64,000 nucleotides of DNA, taken from assembly GCA_019454045.1 (NCBI GenBank), contig SKCR01041573.1, positions 1 through 64,000 of the forward strand, read 5' to 3'. Within the stretch, counting starts at the first letter, position 1. The number at the start of each line of letters is the position of its first letter. Shown here piece after piece: positions 54,162 through 64,000 of this stretch. Source of the DNA: Zanthoxylum bungeanum. Taxonomy: Eukaryota; Streptophyta; Magnoliopsida; Sapindales; Rutaceae. The notes under the pieces were generated by a model that was not told the DNA's origin, did not search any database, and worked only from the letters and a program-made list of their open reading frames with translations. The position numbers and the translations under genes were made by a program.

Positions 54162-56413
54162 TGTTGGTTTCTAATTAGGTCCCAAGATTCATCAAATCAA
54201 GCACCAAAAACGCATGAATACATAAAGGAGAATGGCAGAAACATACTCACAATGATCGGATCTTGCAACGCGATGAACAAGCCACTTCTTCCTCCTTGTT
54301 GAAGCTCGGCAGTGAGCTCCCTATGGCAGTGGGCTGCTCGGTTTGGTCTGTGAAACTCCTCCAAGAATTCGGCCATAGGAGACCTCCATTGAAGCTCCAA
54401 GCTTCAAGCTCCATAAATGATTCCATGCTCAAGAAATCTTTTCTCTATCACCTTTGTATAACCCAAGTGTGTGCTAGCACTTCTTCTTCTTCTTTGTTTC
54501 TTTTCTTCATTCGGTCAAACCCAAAAATGAGAGGAGAAAACGGTTCCAAACCGTGAAGGAGAAGAGGAGGGAAAGAGATGAAAACGTAAAGGAGGAGAGA
54601 GAAGTGAAAAAGAAAATAAAAGTGTTTGGTTTTTTTATATTTTCCAAAAATAAAATAAAACCATTTACCACTTTTCATTTTTCATTTACCAAATTCTTTT
54701 TACTTTCCAAAAAGCAAAAGTCAAAAAAGCAAAAAGCCATTATTGCTTTTCAACTACCACATAATCACTCAAATCAAGTGACAACTTGTCACATCACTCA
54801 AAGTGATATTTGATTTGACACTTGATGTGACTTGCGATTTGAAGCTTGATTTGACTTGAGTGCCGCACTCGAATACGAAATGCGAATGCGCTCGTAAATA
54901 ATCTCGGGCTCGGGTTCGCTAATTCCAAATTAACGAATTTTCCTTCGTGACGTAATAAAACGATTACGCCTAGCGAAATCACTATTCACGTCGCTAACGA
55001 ATTAATTCTAAATTAATTCGTTCGCCCGAATTAAAATCTAATTTTAATTCCGCTTCGAAATCTAATTTCGTATAATATATCAAACATATTATTTTATCGA
55101 TTAATTCCAAATTAATCGTTCTCTCTCTTTAATTAATATTTTATCCCAGATAAAATATCTCCGTAATTAATCCGAATTAAAATCTAATTTTAATTCCGCT
55201 TCGAAATCTAATTTCGTATAATATATCAAATATATTATTTTATCGATTAATTCCAAATTAATCGTTCTCTCTCTTTAATTAATATTTTATCCCAGATAAA
55301 ATATCTCCGTAATTAATCCCAGATTAATTTTCTCTCTCTTCTAATTAATCCCAGATTAATTAAAGTGCGAGTCATACATCATCGGTGAATCTTTGGGAAG
55401 CGACCCATGAGATCCTCGGATATGTTGGCAGTAAATACGGTCGTCGGACTATCCGAACACGTAAGTACCTCGTACTACGTTTATACCGATTTACAAGACA
55501 AGATTGGCTTCTAGCAAAGCGCCGTTCCTACCCAATTCTCCAGAAATATCCTTATAGGAATATGTGATCTATATCAAGCGTAGTATACCGTAGTATTGTG
55601 TATTTCGATCCAGCATCGGATGATCACGTGCTAGGCCTGGGGCTGGAATTGTGTCTGCCCCGTACGAAGCACATATCGGATGTCTGGTAACTAGTCTCTA
55701 TAATCGGATATACATGACCTAGTCATAATATCCCGATAGCTCGAGCATTTAAGAGAACAAGTTCCGTATCCTATGTGACCATCATCTCCATATGACTGGA
55801 GTGATACTTCCGTCTTAACATCACACCCAACACACTACGACTCTCAATATACCCAGCATTGGCGTACACAGAACCTGTTAAAGTCCTGGACGACCTCAAA
55901 AAAAGTATATTGATTGTCATAAGTATTAGCGGTGCAAGTCTCAGGTTAAGACCAAATACACCTACCCTGATTGCAGACTCCCATAGACACATAATCATAC
56001 TACCAATGGGATTCCGCGGGGGTCTATCCAGAGCGAAGCTGTTTCCCGTACCATCGGTAAAACACAACCTCCTATTACACTTACATGAGTATCCTATACC
56101 CAAATATATGAGAACTATGTCGTTGTGTCCTCACAACGCGCACAAGTGTAATACTAGTCTTTTACGTATTTATCGATGTCCAATCTCGATAATACTCTGA
56201 CTAGGGATATTTAATGACTTATCCTTCGTGGACTGATACTGTCTCATATCATTCTCCGTCCAGGAACAAATCATAAGGACCTCTCATCATTTATATATCT
56301 AGGTGATCTAATCACATATGATAAGAGTGCAATCTCCTTGTCAGATATTTAATTTGTACAACAACACCATGATCTGTACAAATAGTGACGCTATGGCTCA
56401 TAATTGTCCAACA
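54162..56413 (-). repeat. 5' LTR of Angela element 3, with an internal 146-bp duplication
   Basis: 2,252 bp. Units 55026-55171 and 55172-55317 are a nearly perfect tandem duplication lying inside the hairpin array (54915-55362). The LTR ORF copy is at 55771-56103 on the element's sense strand. Confidence 0.92.
54915..55362. repeat. Hairpin array in the 5' LTR of Angela element 3
   Basis: The same series of short inverted repeats with 3-nt centres as at 11456-11762, expanded by the 146-bp duplication. Each 146-bp unit contains four or five hairpins, for example CGATTAATT/CCA/AATTAATCG and ATTTTATC/CCA/GATAAAAT. Confidence 0.85.
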
Positions 56414-57460
56414 TAGTAGACCCGACTACAGTTCCGGTTCCGGTTCCGGAACCAGAACTATAATATTTTGCTTCGATTAGGGTTCACCATTGACCGAATC
56501 GAAATAGAACCACCGGAACCATTCATTGTTCCAATGGGAATCAAACGGTTTCGGTTGGAACCGTAGGGCTCCCAACGGCTACTCCGTTACTTGCCGTTGG
56601 GAGCAGGCCCGTTGCCGTTGGGCTTAGGGCAGAGAGCAACGACTCCCAGCCCTATTTCCAAAAAAAAATCAAATTACTAAATTACTCTTAATAACATTAA
56701 TAAAACGGCTAGTTTTAGAGGCATTTTTGGTATCACAAAATATATAAAACTCTATAAATAAAGGTCATTTTTCATTTTTTCAACACCAATTCTCAATTCT
56801 CTCATCTATAATTTCTCATTCTCAATTCCCTCATTCTTTAAAATTTCTTTAATAAAAAATAGCAAGCTCATATGAGAATACAATGCCAAATGTGCAACCC
56901 AAGAGAGCGGCCCTAGTATCGGTACACGATGAAGAGAAGTTAAGTCTCGTTCCTCTGATATTTTCAAAATTCATTTTTATTTAGTCAATACTGAAAATGA
57001 AGGTCTAAGAGAATATGCAACCATTACAGGGTTTCTTACAAATTTACTGGTGGATATGGCAATATGAACAAGCACTTGGAAAGACATCATGCCGTTGAAA
57101 TTGGACTTGATACAATGCAAACTGAAATGGCCAGGTACGCATCTTCTAGTAGAGGTACGAGTTCTTTAGATGTATCTAAATATTTTGATGCTAAAAATAG
57201 AGAAGAATTTGCTAAATTAATTTGTATGACACATCTAATTTTTTTTTATGTTTTAGTGAAAAAAATTAATTTTACTAATTAAGTTCTGAATGCTTTAAAT
57301 CCTGCTGCTTGTAGAATGACTAGAAATACAACAAAACGTCACATTTTTAAATTATATTAAGATTGTAAGATTATTTTAAATGAAAATTTAAATATATTAA
57401 AGGTCGTATTTTTGTTTGTTCTGATATTTGGAGTGATTATTGGCGAACACACTTATATAT
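56414..57460 (+). pseudogene. 5' part of a hAT transposon with BED-finger transposase remnant
   Basis: Begins TAGTAGACCCGAC, partner of the hAT end at 45237, with subterminal GGTTCCGGTTCCGG motifs. After an AT-rich 5' region, the plus frames near 57020-57285 read TGGYGNMNKHLERHHAVEIG (the His half of a BED zinc finger), then SSLDVSKYFDAKNREEFAKL. Near 57290-57360 LNALNPACCRMTRNTTKRHI corresponds to the region before the catalytic domain of plant RICESLEEPER-type transposases. Frames are broken and the catalytic and hATC domains are absent. The first five bases are also the target duplication of Angela element 3. Confidence 0.7.
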
Positions 57461-57464
57461 GGGT

Positions 57465-57720
57465 GTGACTTGATTGATTTTCAGAATAATTTTTGAATGG
57501 TGCATACTGCATAACAGTTGCGGGATTTGCGCAGTCTTTATACTTTGGCCATAACTTTCTCATGCGATGTCTGATTTCAGTGTTCAAGTTGCATTGGAAA
57601 GAGGACTCATGGATCTACAACTTTAAAGTTTACGTCAAAGTCCATTTCAGAATCCTTCTTGGTCAAAATGAGAACACATTTTATCCCTATAGCTTTTATA
57701 TTTTATATTTTTTTAAGGTT
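57465..57720 (+). repeat. Tat-type LTR fragment
   Basis: Contains GGTGCATACTGCATAACAGT, TTTGGCCATAACTTTCTCAT and GGATCTACAACTTTAAAG, phrases common in Tat/Ogre LTRs. It begins with the 44-bp segment shared with 46613-46656. Confidence 0.5.
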
Positions 57721-58158
57721 ATGTGATGTTTAAGTGTTGGGCTGAACTTTGATTAAATTAGAAAGCCTATGCACGGATTTTTGAAGGAATTTATGTCTTA
57801 TTAGATTTATTTTACTAGGGTTTTATTATATTTGGGTAGAATTAGGGTTAGTCACCTATTGAAATGAGATTATTCATTATAATTGAGGATGAATCAATAA
57901 CCTTTTTCTTTTAACAAAATAAAGTGACTTGTGTCATATTGAGGGAGTGTATTTTTCCTTAGTTCTACGGAACAAAAGCTTATCAACGTGTGGCAACCTT
58001 TGTGGCATTGTATCGCTGTTCAAGATTCTCCAAAGAAATAAAGAAAGGTTCTTAAGGGCAATATTCCTTAAGGGTTAAACTTGATCTTGAAAGGACTTGG
58101 GGCTTAGAGCACGTGGATGGGTCTTCTTGGAATCAAACACAAAGAGGTTCTTATCATT
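57721..58158 (+). repeat. 5' LTR (end certain, start approximate) of a plus-strand gypsy element
   Basis: Ends GGTTCTTATCA immediately before a primer-binding site, matching the TTCTTGTCA end of the CRM-like LTR. The start is placed where the Tat-like segment stops and may be off by tens of bases. Confidence 0.45.
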
Positions 58159-58159
58159 T

Positions 58160-58179
58160 GGTATCAAGAGCTCAGGGTT
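58160..58179 (+). other. Primer-binding site of the plus-strand gypsy
   Basis: TTGGTATCAAGAGCTCAGGG, a close relative of the site of the CRM-like element at 21601-21620, so the two belong to related families. Confidence 0.75.
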
Positions 58180-59067
58180 CCAAGATCAAGGTTTTCTCTA
58201 TCTTTATCGTTCTATGAAGTCTTTATATTTTTTTTGTCTCTTCTTTTTCGTTTTTGGTCGGTTCTTATGTGTTCTTATTGAGTCTTGCTTGAAATAGAGT
58301 CAAAAAATAAAAATAAAAAATTCAGATTTGTATCAGTTTCACAATCTGTCCATATTCTTTTTTTTAGTTAATTTTTTTGTGTTTTTCTTATTTATGACTG
58401 AATCTTGAATGTTTTTATAATGTTCTTACATGATAATAGGATATAGGATTCAATTCTTGGAGTTTTGAGTCATTTAGGGTCGAAGTTTTATGTAACTTTC
58501 GGATAAATTTAGTCAGAATATTCCACATGCACATTGATTTTAAAACGGTTCTAACTTTTGAATTAGAATGCGTTACGAGATCCATAATATATGTATTTGC
58601 ATGTACGCGACGCGATCTAGTCAATAGTGCACAATTTAAGGCCGAATGTTCTCATAGCTGGTCTTGAATGCTTGCCCGAATATTAATTACAGGATTTTAG
58701 TTTGTTTTAGGTTCTGGTTTCTAATCAGTTTTGAATCACTTTGTTGTTTAATTTGCGTGTATAATTAGGATTTATAGGTCATTAGAGTCATTATAAAAAT
58801 TAATTAACTTCAAATTTGTGCAAGAGAAATAAGAAGAGTTTGATCAAATATCTTGTGTGTTAAGTTGTGCTAGGGATTGCCTTAGTGTTTTTTAATCGAA
58901 AAAGAAATTTTTGGTTTAAATTTGTCACTGAGTTTTGAATCTGATTATTTTGTGTTGTTTTGAGTCTTAAGTGGTCTTTTTAAGTTTTTATAGTCTTATT
59001 TTTAGTCTTGTCTTTGTCTATCAATTTTTTTTAGTATTTTCTTTCTTTTTGAGTTTTTTTTGTCAAG
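58180..59067 (+). mobile_element. Leader of the plus-strand gypsy; gag missing
   Basis: T-rich, non-coding. In an intact element gag should follow, but the next coding sequence is already protease, so gag is deleted. Confidence 0.5.
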
Positions 59068-59454
59068 ATGGCCAGTGTGTTGGTTGATATTATGGGGCAG
59101 CCAAGAGATAATATCCTTCGTACTAGAGTATTTGTGAAATATGAGGTGTGTAGTGTGATTATTGATGGGGAACATTGGGCTAATTTAGTTAGTACCAGTA
59201 TCGTGGAGAAATTGAGGTTGTCATTGCGAAACCATCATAAGCCTTATATGTTACGAGGTTTGCCTAATTGTGATGAGGTTAAGGTGGAGTATCAAGTCAT
59301 TGTTGTATTTACTACTAGGAGGTTTCATGATGAGGTATTATGTGATGTGGTGCCTATGCTTGATTGTCACGTATTGTTAGGGGTTCATGGAAGTATGATA
59401 GGCAAGTGTGGCATCATGTTGAGAGGATTAGGTACATTTTATGTCAATGAGTGA
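59068..59454 (+). pseudogene. Gypsy aspartic protease domain, degenerate
   Basis: 128 codons. The central part aligns by eye with the protease of the CRM-like element: LRTRVFVKYEVCSVIIDG, LVSTSIVEKLRLSL, HHKPYMLRGLPNCDEV and DEVLCDVVPMLDCHVLLGV. At the active site the family IDGGSCTN is replaced by IDGEHWAN, so cleavage activity is unlikely. The first dozen residues do not match a protease start and are probably leader sequence that happens to be open. Confidence 0.7.
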
Positions 59455-59460
59455 AAGTCA

Positions 59461-59917
59461 GTGATTCTTTCTCTTTTAACACCACAACAAGCCTATATAG
59501 ATCAATTAATAATGAAGATGAGAATTGAGGTTGAAAAGAGGAAAAAAGAAAGAGTTGCCGAGTGCTTAGAAAATAAACTTGCTATTGATGTTGTGAATGT
59601 AAAAGAAGAAAATATGGGCATGGTAGTGAGTAAGCAAGTAGTGATGAGTGAGTGTGATGCAGTGGTTGTTGCTATTGCTGAGATGGATGACTTAGCTGTT
59701 GCTGGTAATGATAAATTTGAAGCTCAATGTATGGCTAAATGTATTGATGAAACTACATGTGTAGTTGAATGTGTTAAGAGTTTTGAGCATCCAAATGAGA
59801 GTAGTGTGTCAGGAAACACATGGGTAAATACGTGTGAGAGTTTTGTGAGTGTTAAGCATGTAGAATTTGTTGTGAATGAGATTGAGAGTGTGAACTTAAT
59901 TAGGAATCTCATTGGGT
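59461..59917 (+). pseudogene. Protease-RT linker region of the plus-strand gypsy, truncated
   Basis: Open frame beginning SLLTPQQAYIDQL, the counterpart of YPLTPAQVHEDQV in the CRM-like element. A long acidic/valine-rich low-complexity linker follows (VVVAIAEMDDLAVAGNDKFE). It is cut at 59917 by an LTR starting TGTAACATCC; the ORF's last 14 or so residues are LTR-encoded. Confidence 0.6.
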
Positions 59918-61715
59918 GTAACATCCTCAATCCTGGAGATGCTACCGGCAGGGAATAATCCCTATTATTCCCCTGAGCCTCTATCTTTCTGACACTGCTA
60001 ATCTCACTTATATACATACTTATACATGGGACCAATGCCCAACTCATCACCATAAATGCATAACGTTTTTCCATATTAATTTCTCAATTTTATAACACGT
60101 TCATAACTCTGATAGTGAACCACTTATAATGCGTTACATATATAATACATGACATTTCATGACTCTGACTGACTGGACTCTGATTCTGACTCGACCTGGT
60201 GGACCAAATACCCTAGTGACTGCCATCAGTATCCATCCTCCATAGCACGTCCTCTGAGTAAACATGCAAAACAAAGAAACTAGGAGTGGGGGTTGGATCA
60301 TTTGAACGATCTAAGTGAGTGGACAGTTTATAAATAATACTAAAACACTTTTGAAAACACATGGTTCTAAAATCCAACTTATCTCAAATTTATCTTTTCT
60401 GAAAATCTCTTTTATAAACTAAAACCAACTCTTTCTTTCTGAAAAACATTTCTAAAATCTGCTTTTTTGGAAATCTCTTATAAACTGTTTTTTTTTTTCA
60501 AAACTTTATTTCTAGAAAAGCTTTCCCTGGAATTTTTCTGAAAAGTGTATCTGAAAATTGTTTTTAAAAACTGTCATATGTCTCTGAAAACCTGACGTAT
60601 GAGGGCGTTACATATCGCCGTCCCCCCATACGCCTAACTAGAGCCAGGAATGCAAATCCATGAATTTGGGGTGTTACATATTACCGTCCCCCAAGCCACT
60701 GTACTAGAACATGAGGTGCAGATCTATGCTACCCTCCAAGCTCTGAAACTAGGATCTAGAGGTATCTATCATCCCTAATCCTGAACTAGGATCTGGGGGC
60801 GTTACGTATCACCGTTCCCCCAGCTCTTGACATGTGCACATGTCCTCTCCGTCAATTCCATATATGTGACAAGTTACATACTGAGGTGGGTTTTTCCTTC
60901 ATGCCTCGAAAACATAAAATCATATTTTGAAAACTTCTTTCTTCTAAATCATTTCTCAAAATATGCTTAATCAAAATATAATTGAAAATGAACTTGGCTA
61001 ATGCCTTAAATGTGAGAAAATAAGTCTGTCATGTAAAATAACAAAATTAAAATCAACTTAAAGGGAAAGTGTCCACTCAGTTATTTGGAACTTGCTGGTG
61101 ACGTCTTGCAATGGTGGCGGAACCGCATCTCCTGGTGATAATTTTTATTGGTTGAAGCTTGAAGGAGGCATCAAATTCCACTTGAATTAGGCTTGAACTA
61201 AAGGAACCAAAGGCTTGAAAAACTTCCCAAAATTCGTGGGGTGAGGGAAGCCAAAATGTAATTTTTTTGGAAAGACAATGAATAGTGTAAAGCTTTTATA
61301 ATAAAAGTAGAAAGATATTTATAATTAAAATATAATTTAATTTAGTCACATGCAACTTAATTTAGTCACATGATTGGATTCTAGAGAAATCCTGAATTGC
61401 ACAGTAACAGCTGTAGATTTTGTGCTTTGTGACTTATTTCTCATCCGAATTTGGAACAATGTTTAACATAGAAGTTGTAGGTCTTCCGAAGATATACAAT
61501 TCATAAAAATCAAAATTCGTATTAGAGAGTTATGGCCCAAATACAATGGGCTGTCTAGAGTGGAATATTTTACAGTTTCGTATCGGAATTTCGAGGAATT
61601 CATCGATTGTCCTCAAAGTCATTCCACGAATGTATATGTGAACAAATATAATTTATATTATGTAACACTCTTCCCACGATATAACAGTAGTCGAGATTTC
61701 TATTCGTTATAAATT
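59918..61715 (-). repeat. Minus-strand gypsy LTR
   Basis: On the right, the minus strand reads TTCGAGGACGAATC then a purine-rich TTTAAAGGGTGGATAA (61708-61745), the usual end of a Tekay-type internal region and polypurine tract. On the left the block ends at TGTAACATCC (59918) against the truncated plus-strand gypsy. Three copies of a GGGNGTTACRTAT-CCGT-CCCCC motif lie inside. The right boundary is approximate. Confidence 0.45.
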
Positions 61716-62862
61716 ATCCACCCTTTAAATATGATTCGTCCTCGAATCCTTTTGGGATCTAACTTGCAGATTTGTCTTGATTCGAGAATATTTTTTGATT
61801 CTGCTATACTTATCTTCCTTACCTTCATTTCTGCTTCTGCTATACTTATCTTCCTTCTGGGTACTCTTGTCATACTTTAACTATCCCTATGTGTTAGAGA
61901 AATCTCATTTCTATACCTCTAACTATATTCGACTTTCTTTATCTCAACTATCCACATAAATATCGATTCCAAAATTATACTAAGTTCGTGGCCTGCCATC
62001 TTACTCATCTTAGTTCCATTCTGATTTGTAACCTCCATACCTACTTGTCGTGACAACAATAACTTCTAAATATCCTTAGGAAATTCTGTTACTCTTCATG
62101 TTTAAAGTATCCCCATAGTACTTTATATTATAACCCATAACCTTCACTTTCCCTTGACCTGTATATACTTTGGGTTCTTCAGCTATTCTACTTAAATGAC
62201 TTTACAAGATATACCTTATCTTAACATTTATTATCTTATCTTAACCAACTATTTGACCTTCTCAGTTTTCCTCCTTACTAAACCTCATTTACTTATAAAC
62301 TTCCTCTTTTCGAATTCTCATATTTACGACTATCTATGGGTTTTGGACTTCATGACTTATAACTAACCTATTATCCATTAATATTTCTCATATTTAAGAT
62401 GTTATATCAGACTAGTTCTCTCTCTGGTGATTCTTGCTAAGGAGTTCTGGGGCAGGGTATCTATACTAAGCCTGATTATATACACTTTTATACTAAATCT
62501 ATTTCTTTATTACTATGTTAACACTGGTTATACTATTCTGGTTTACTCTTATGCACCTTTGATTACTTTTCTAGCACGATCTAGTTAATGTCTTTTACAT
62601 GACATGTTCTTTATGGTAGGTTGCATTACTTGTAAATCTTATCTTTACCCGAGGTCCGTTTACACATATTAGACCTGAATGATTTATTCACTGTGGCTAA
62701 GGCTATCCCAAATCCGTGGTGGTTTAGTTAACTTAAACTATGGCTAACTACTTATCAAAGATCACAAGAGTTAATACGTAATAGAACTTAGGTTCTAATC
62801 CAACACTGAGAGATCTCGATGTGATGTACTTGTCTTCACCTACTAAGTATTTTTCTTATATT
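61716..62862 (-). mobile_element. Probable decayed internal region of the minus-strand gypsy; no readable gene
   Basis: The stretch is T-rich and lacks ORFs longer than 60 codons. The GAGGACGAAT motif at its left edge is the only anchor. I could not identify pol motifs in it. Confidence 0.3.
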
Positions 62863-64000
62863 TGTTGGGTTTCTAGGTTAATCCCAAGATCATATTAAGC
62901 ATAGAAATAGAATGAATACGTAAAGAAGAGTGGCAGAAACACACTTACATTGAACGACTTTGGATGTGATGATCAACAAAAAATTTTCCACCTTGTAGAA
63001 GCTCACGGCCAAGGTTGATTTTGTTGATGATGTTGAACAAGCTCCAAGCTTTAAATGGATCCCAAGCTCTTAGATTGGTTTCCCTAACACCTTGTATTGA
63101 TTCCTTGTTTGTGCTAGCAAAAGATGAAAGAAAAACAATTCCTCATTCACCTTGGAGAGCTCACGGCAATGGCAAGATTTGGGAAAGATCTTTTGTTTGT
63201 AATTTTTTTTTCTAAAAACATAATGAAAAACAATTACCAAAAATTTGTATAACCTTTCCCAAAGTCAAATCCAATTTTGGCTCCAAACTGGCATTAAATG
63301 CCCACACCAACCAACATCATGAATAGTCACTCACCAAAAAAGGTGACTTGACATCTATCACTAAAGTGACGAGTGATGTGACTTGCGGCCGCACTTGATT
63401 CAAAATCGGAGTGGCGTCGCAAACACATTCCGGTTCACTTTCGTTAATTCTGAATTAACAAGTTTTCCGTTGCATCGTAATTAAATCAAATTTAATTAAA
63501 TAATCATGCCTAGCAAAATTACTATTCACGTCGCTTGCGAATTAATTCTAAATCAATTCGTTAGCCCGAATTAAAATCCAATTTTAATTTCGCGTCGAAA
63601 TCCAATTTTGTATAATATATCGAATATATTATTTTATCGATTAATTCCAAATTAATCATTTCTCTCTCTTCAAATAGTACTTTATCCCAGATAAAGTCTC
63701 TCCGCTATTAATCCCAGATTAATAAAGTTCGAATCATACGTCATCGATGAATCTTCGGGAAGCGACCCAAGAGATCCCTGGATATGTTGGCAGTAAATCT
63801 GGTCGTCAGACTATCCGAACACGTACGTACCTCGTACTACGTTCTTACTGATTTACGAGACAATGTTGGCTTGCAGCAAAGCGCCATGCCTACCCAATTC
63901 TCCAGAAATATTCTTAATGGAATATATAATCTATGTCAGGAGTAGTATACGTAGTATTGCGTATTACGATCCAGTATCGGATGTCACATGCAAGGCTTAG
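62863..64000 (-). repeat. Angela LTR, minus strand, cut by the window end
   Basis: Starts TGTTGGGTTTCTAGG and runs off the window. It resembles the LTR at 30792-32696 most closely, for example in the CTTGGCCGTGA / GAACAAGCTCC segments. It contains a hairpin array (63440-63724). Whether the element continues to the left (no PBS seen before 62863) or is a solo LTR cannot be decided here. Confidence 0.8.
63440..63724. repeat. Hairpin array in the right-edge Angela LTR
   Basis: Same architecture as 11456-11762: TTAATTC/TGA/ATTAA-type, AATTAAAT/CAA/ATTTAATT, CGATTAATT/CCA/AATTAATC and AATATAT/CGA/ATATATT units, in inverted order because the LTR lies on the minus strand. Confidence 0.8.

Larger units (their letters stand above)
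46662..56413 (-). mobile_element. Minus-strand Angela copia element 3 with both LTRs
   Basis: The left LTR 46662-48321 (1,660 bp) and right LTR 54162-56413 (2,252 bp) start TGTTGG and end CCAACA. They are flanked by perfect TAGTA duplications (46657-46661, 56414-56418). On the minus strand the 5' LTR (right) is followed by TGGTATCTTGAG (54149-54160), a mutated tRNA-Met primer-binding site, and the 3' LTR (left) is preceded by AAGTGGGAGAC (48322-48332). The pol remains are heavily decayed and closely match element 1. The element landed in the first bases of a hAT transposon. Confidence 0.92.

Noticed and set aside
44770..57460. The two hAT pieces (44770-45237 and 56414-57460) as one split element
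   Set aside because: Both read plus, but the 3' end comes first and the 5' end second. Removing the Angela insertion does not bring them into order, so they are two remnants.

Overview
This window is plant nuclear DNA, most likely from a repeat-rich eudicot. About 85-90% of it is nested, mostly decayed LTR retrotransposons, with remnants of hAT transposons, one hAT MITE, one tRNA-derived SINE and a single plausible host gene. No bacterial, organellar, rRNA or tRNA genes and no CRISPR array were found. Lineage names (Angela, CRM, Tat, SIRE, Tekay) rest on remembered protein motifs and not on a database search.

Layout. 1-4863: the 3' end of a plus-strand Ty3/gypsy element, its polypurine tract and 3' LTR, the LTR split by a 2.4-kb insertion between 12-bp direct repeats. 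4864-10416: the 3' half of a minus-strand Tat/Ogre-type gypsy element (LTR, 3' region, integrase C-terminus). Between integrase and LTR it carries an intronless LONELY GUY (LOG) cytokinin-enzyme-like gene and a second unidentified ORF. 10417-32696: a plus-strand chain of Angela-type Ty1/copia elements (LTR - internal - partial LTR/LTR - internal - LTR). Nested in it at 14864-22271 is a CRM-like chromovirus with perfect TTTAG target duplications. 32697-35666: the 5' third (LTR, gag) of a minus-strand SIRE-like copia. 35667-39143: the least repetitive island, with a hAT MITE, a 324-bp tandem duplication, a 93-codon gene and a SINE. 39144-43944: a very young non-autonomous gypsy-type element built of GC-rich tandem repeats, with TAGTT duplications. 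43950-46661: AT-rich DNA, the 3' tail of a hAT transposase and a copia RT scrap. 46662-56413: a minus-strand Angela element with TAGTA duplications. 56414-57460: the 5' part of a hAT. 57465-59917: a plus-strand gypsy start (PBS, protease remnant). 59918-62862: a minus-strand gypsy LTR and unrecognised decayed DNA. 62863-64000: another minus-strand Angela LTR cut by the window edge.

Functionally almost everything is dead or defective. The Angela pol genes share inactivating changes between copies, so that sublineage probably moved using enzymes supplied in trans. The most unusual observations are (1) the LOG-like gene carried by the Tat element, (2) a conserved run of about nine back-to-back short hairpins in every Angela LTR, each with a 3-nt centre, where large rearrangements have also occurred, and (3) GC-rich hairpin-forming tandem arrays in the young non-autonomous element.
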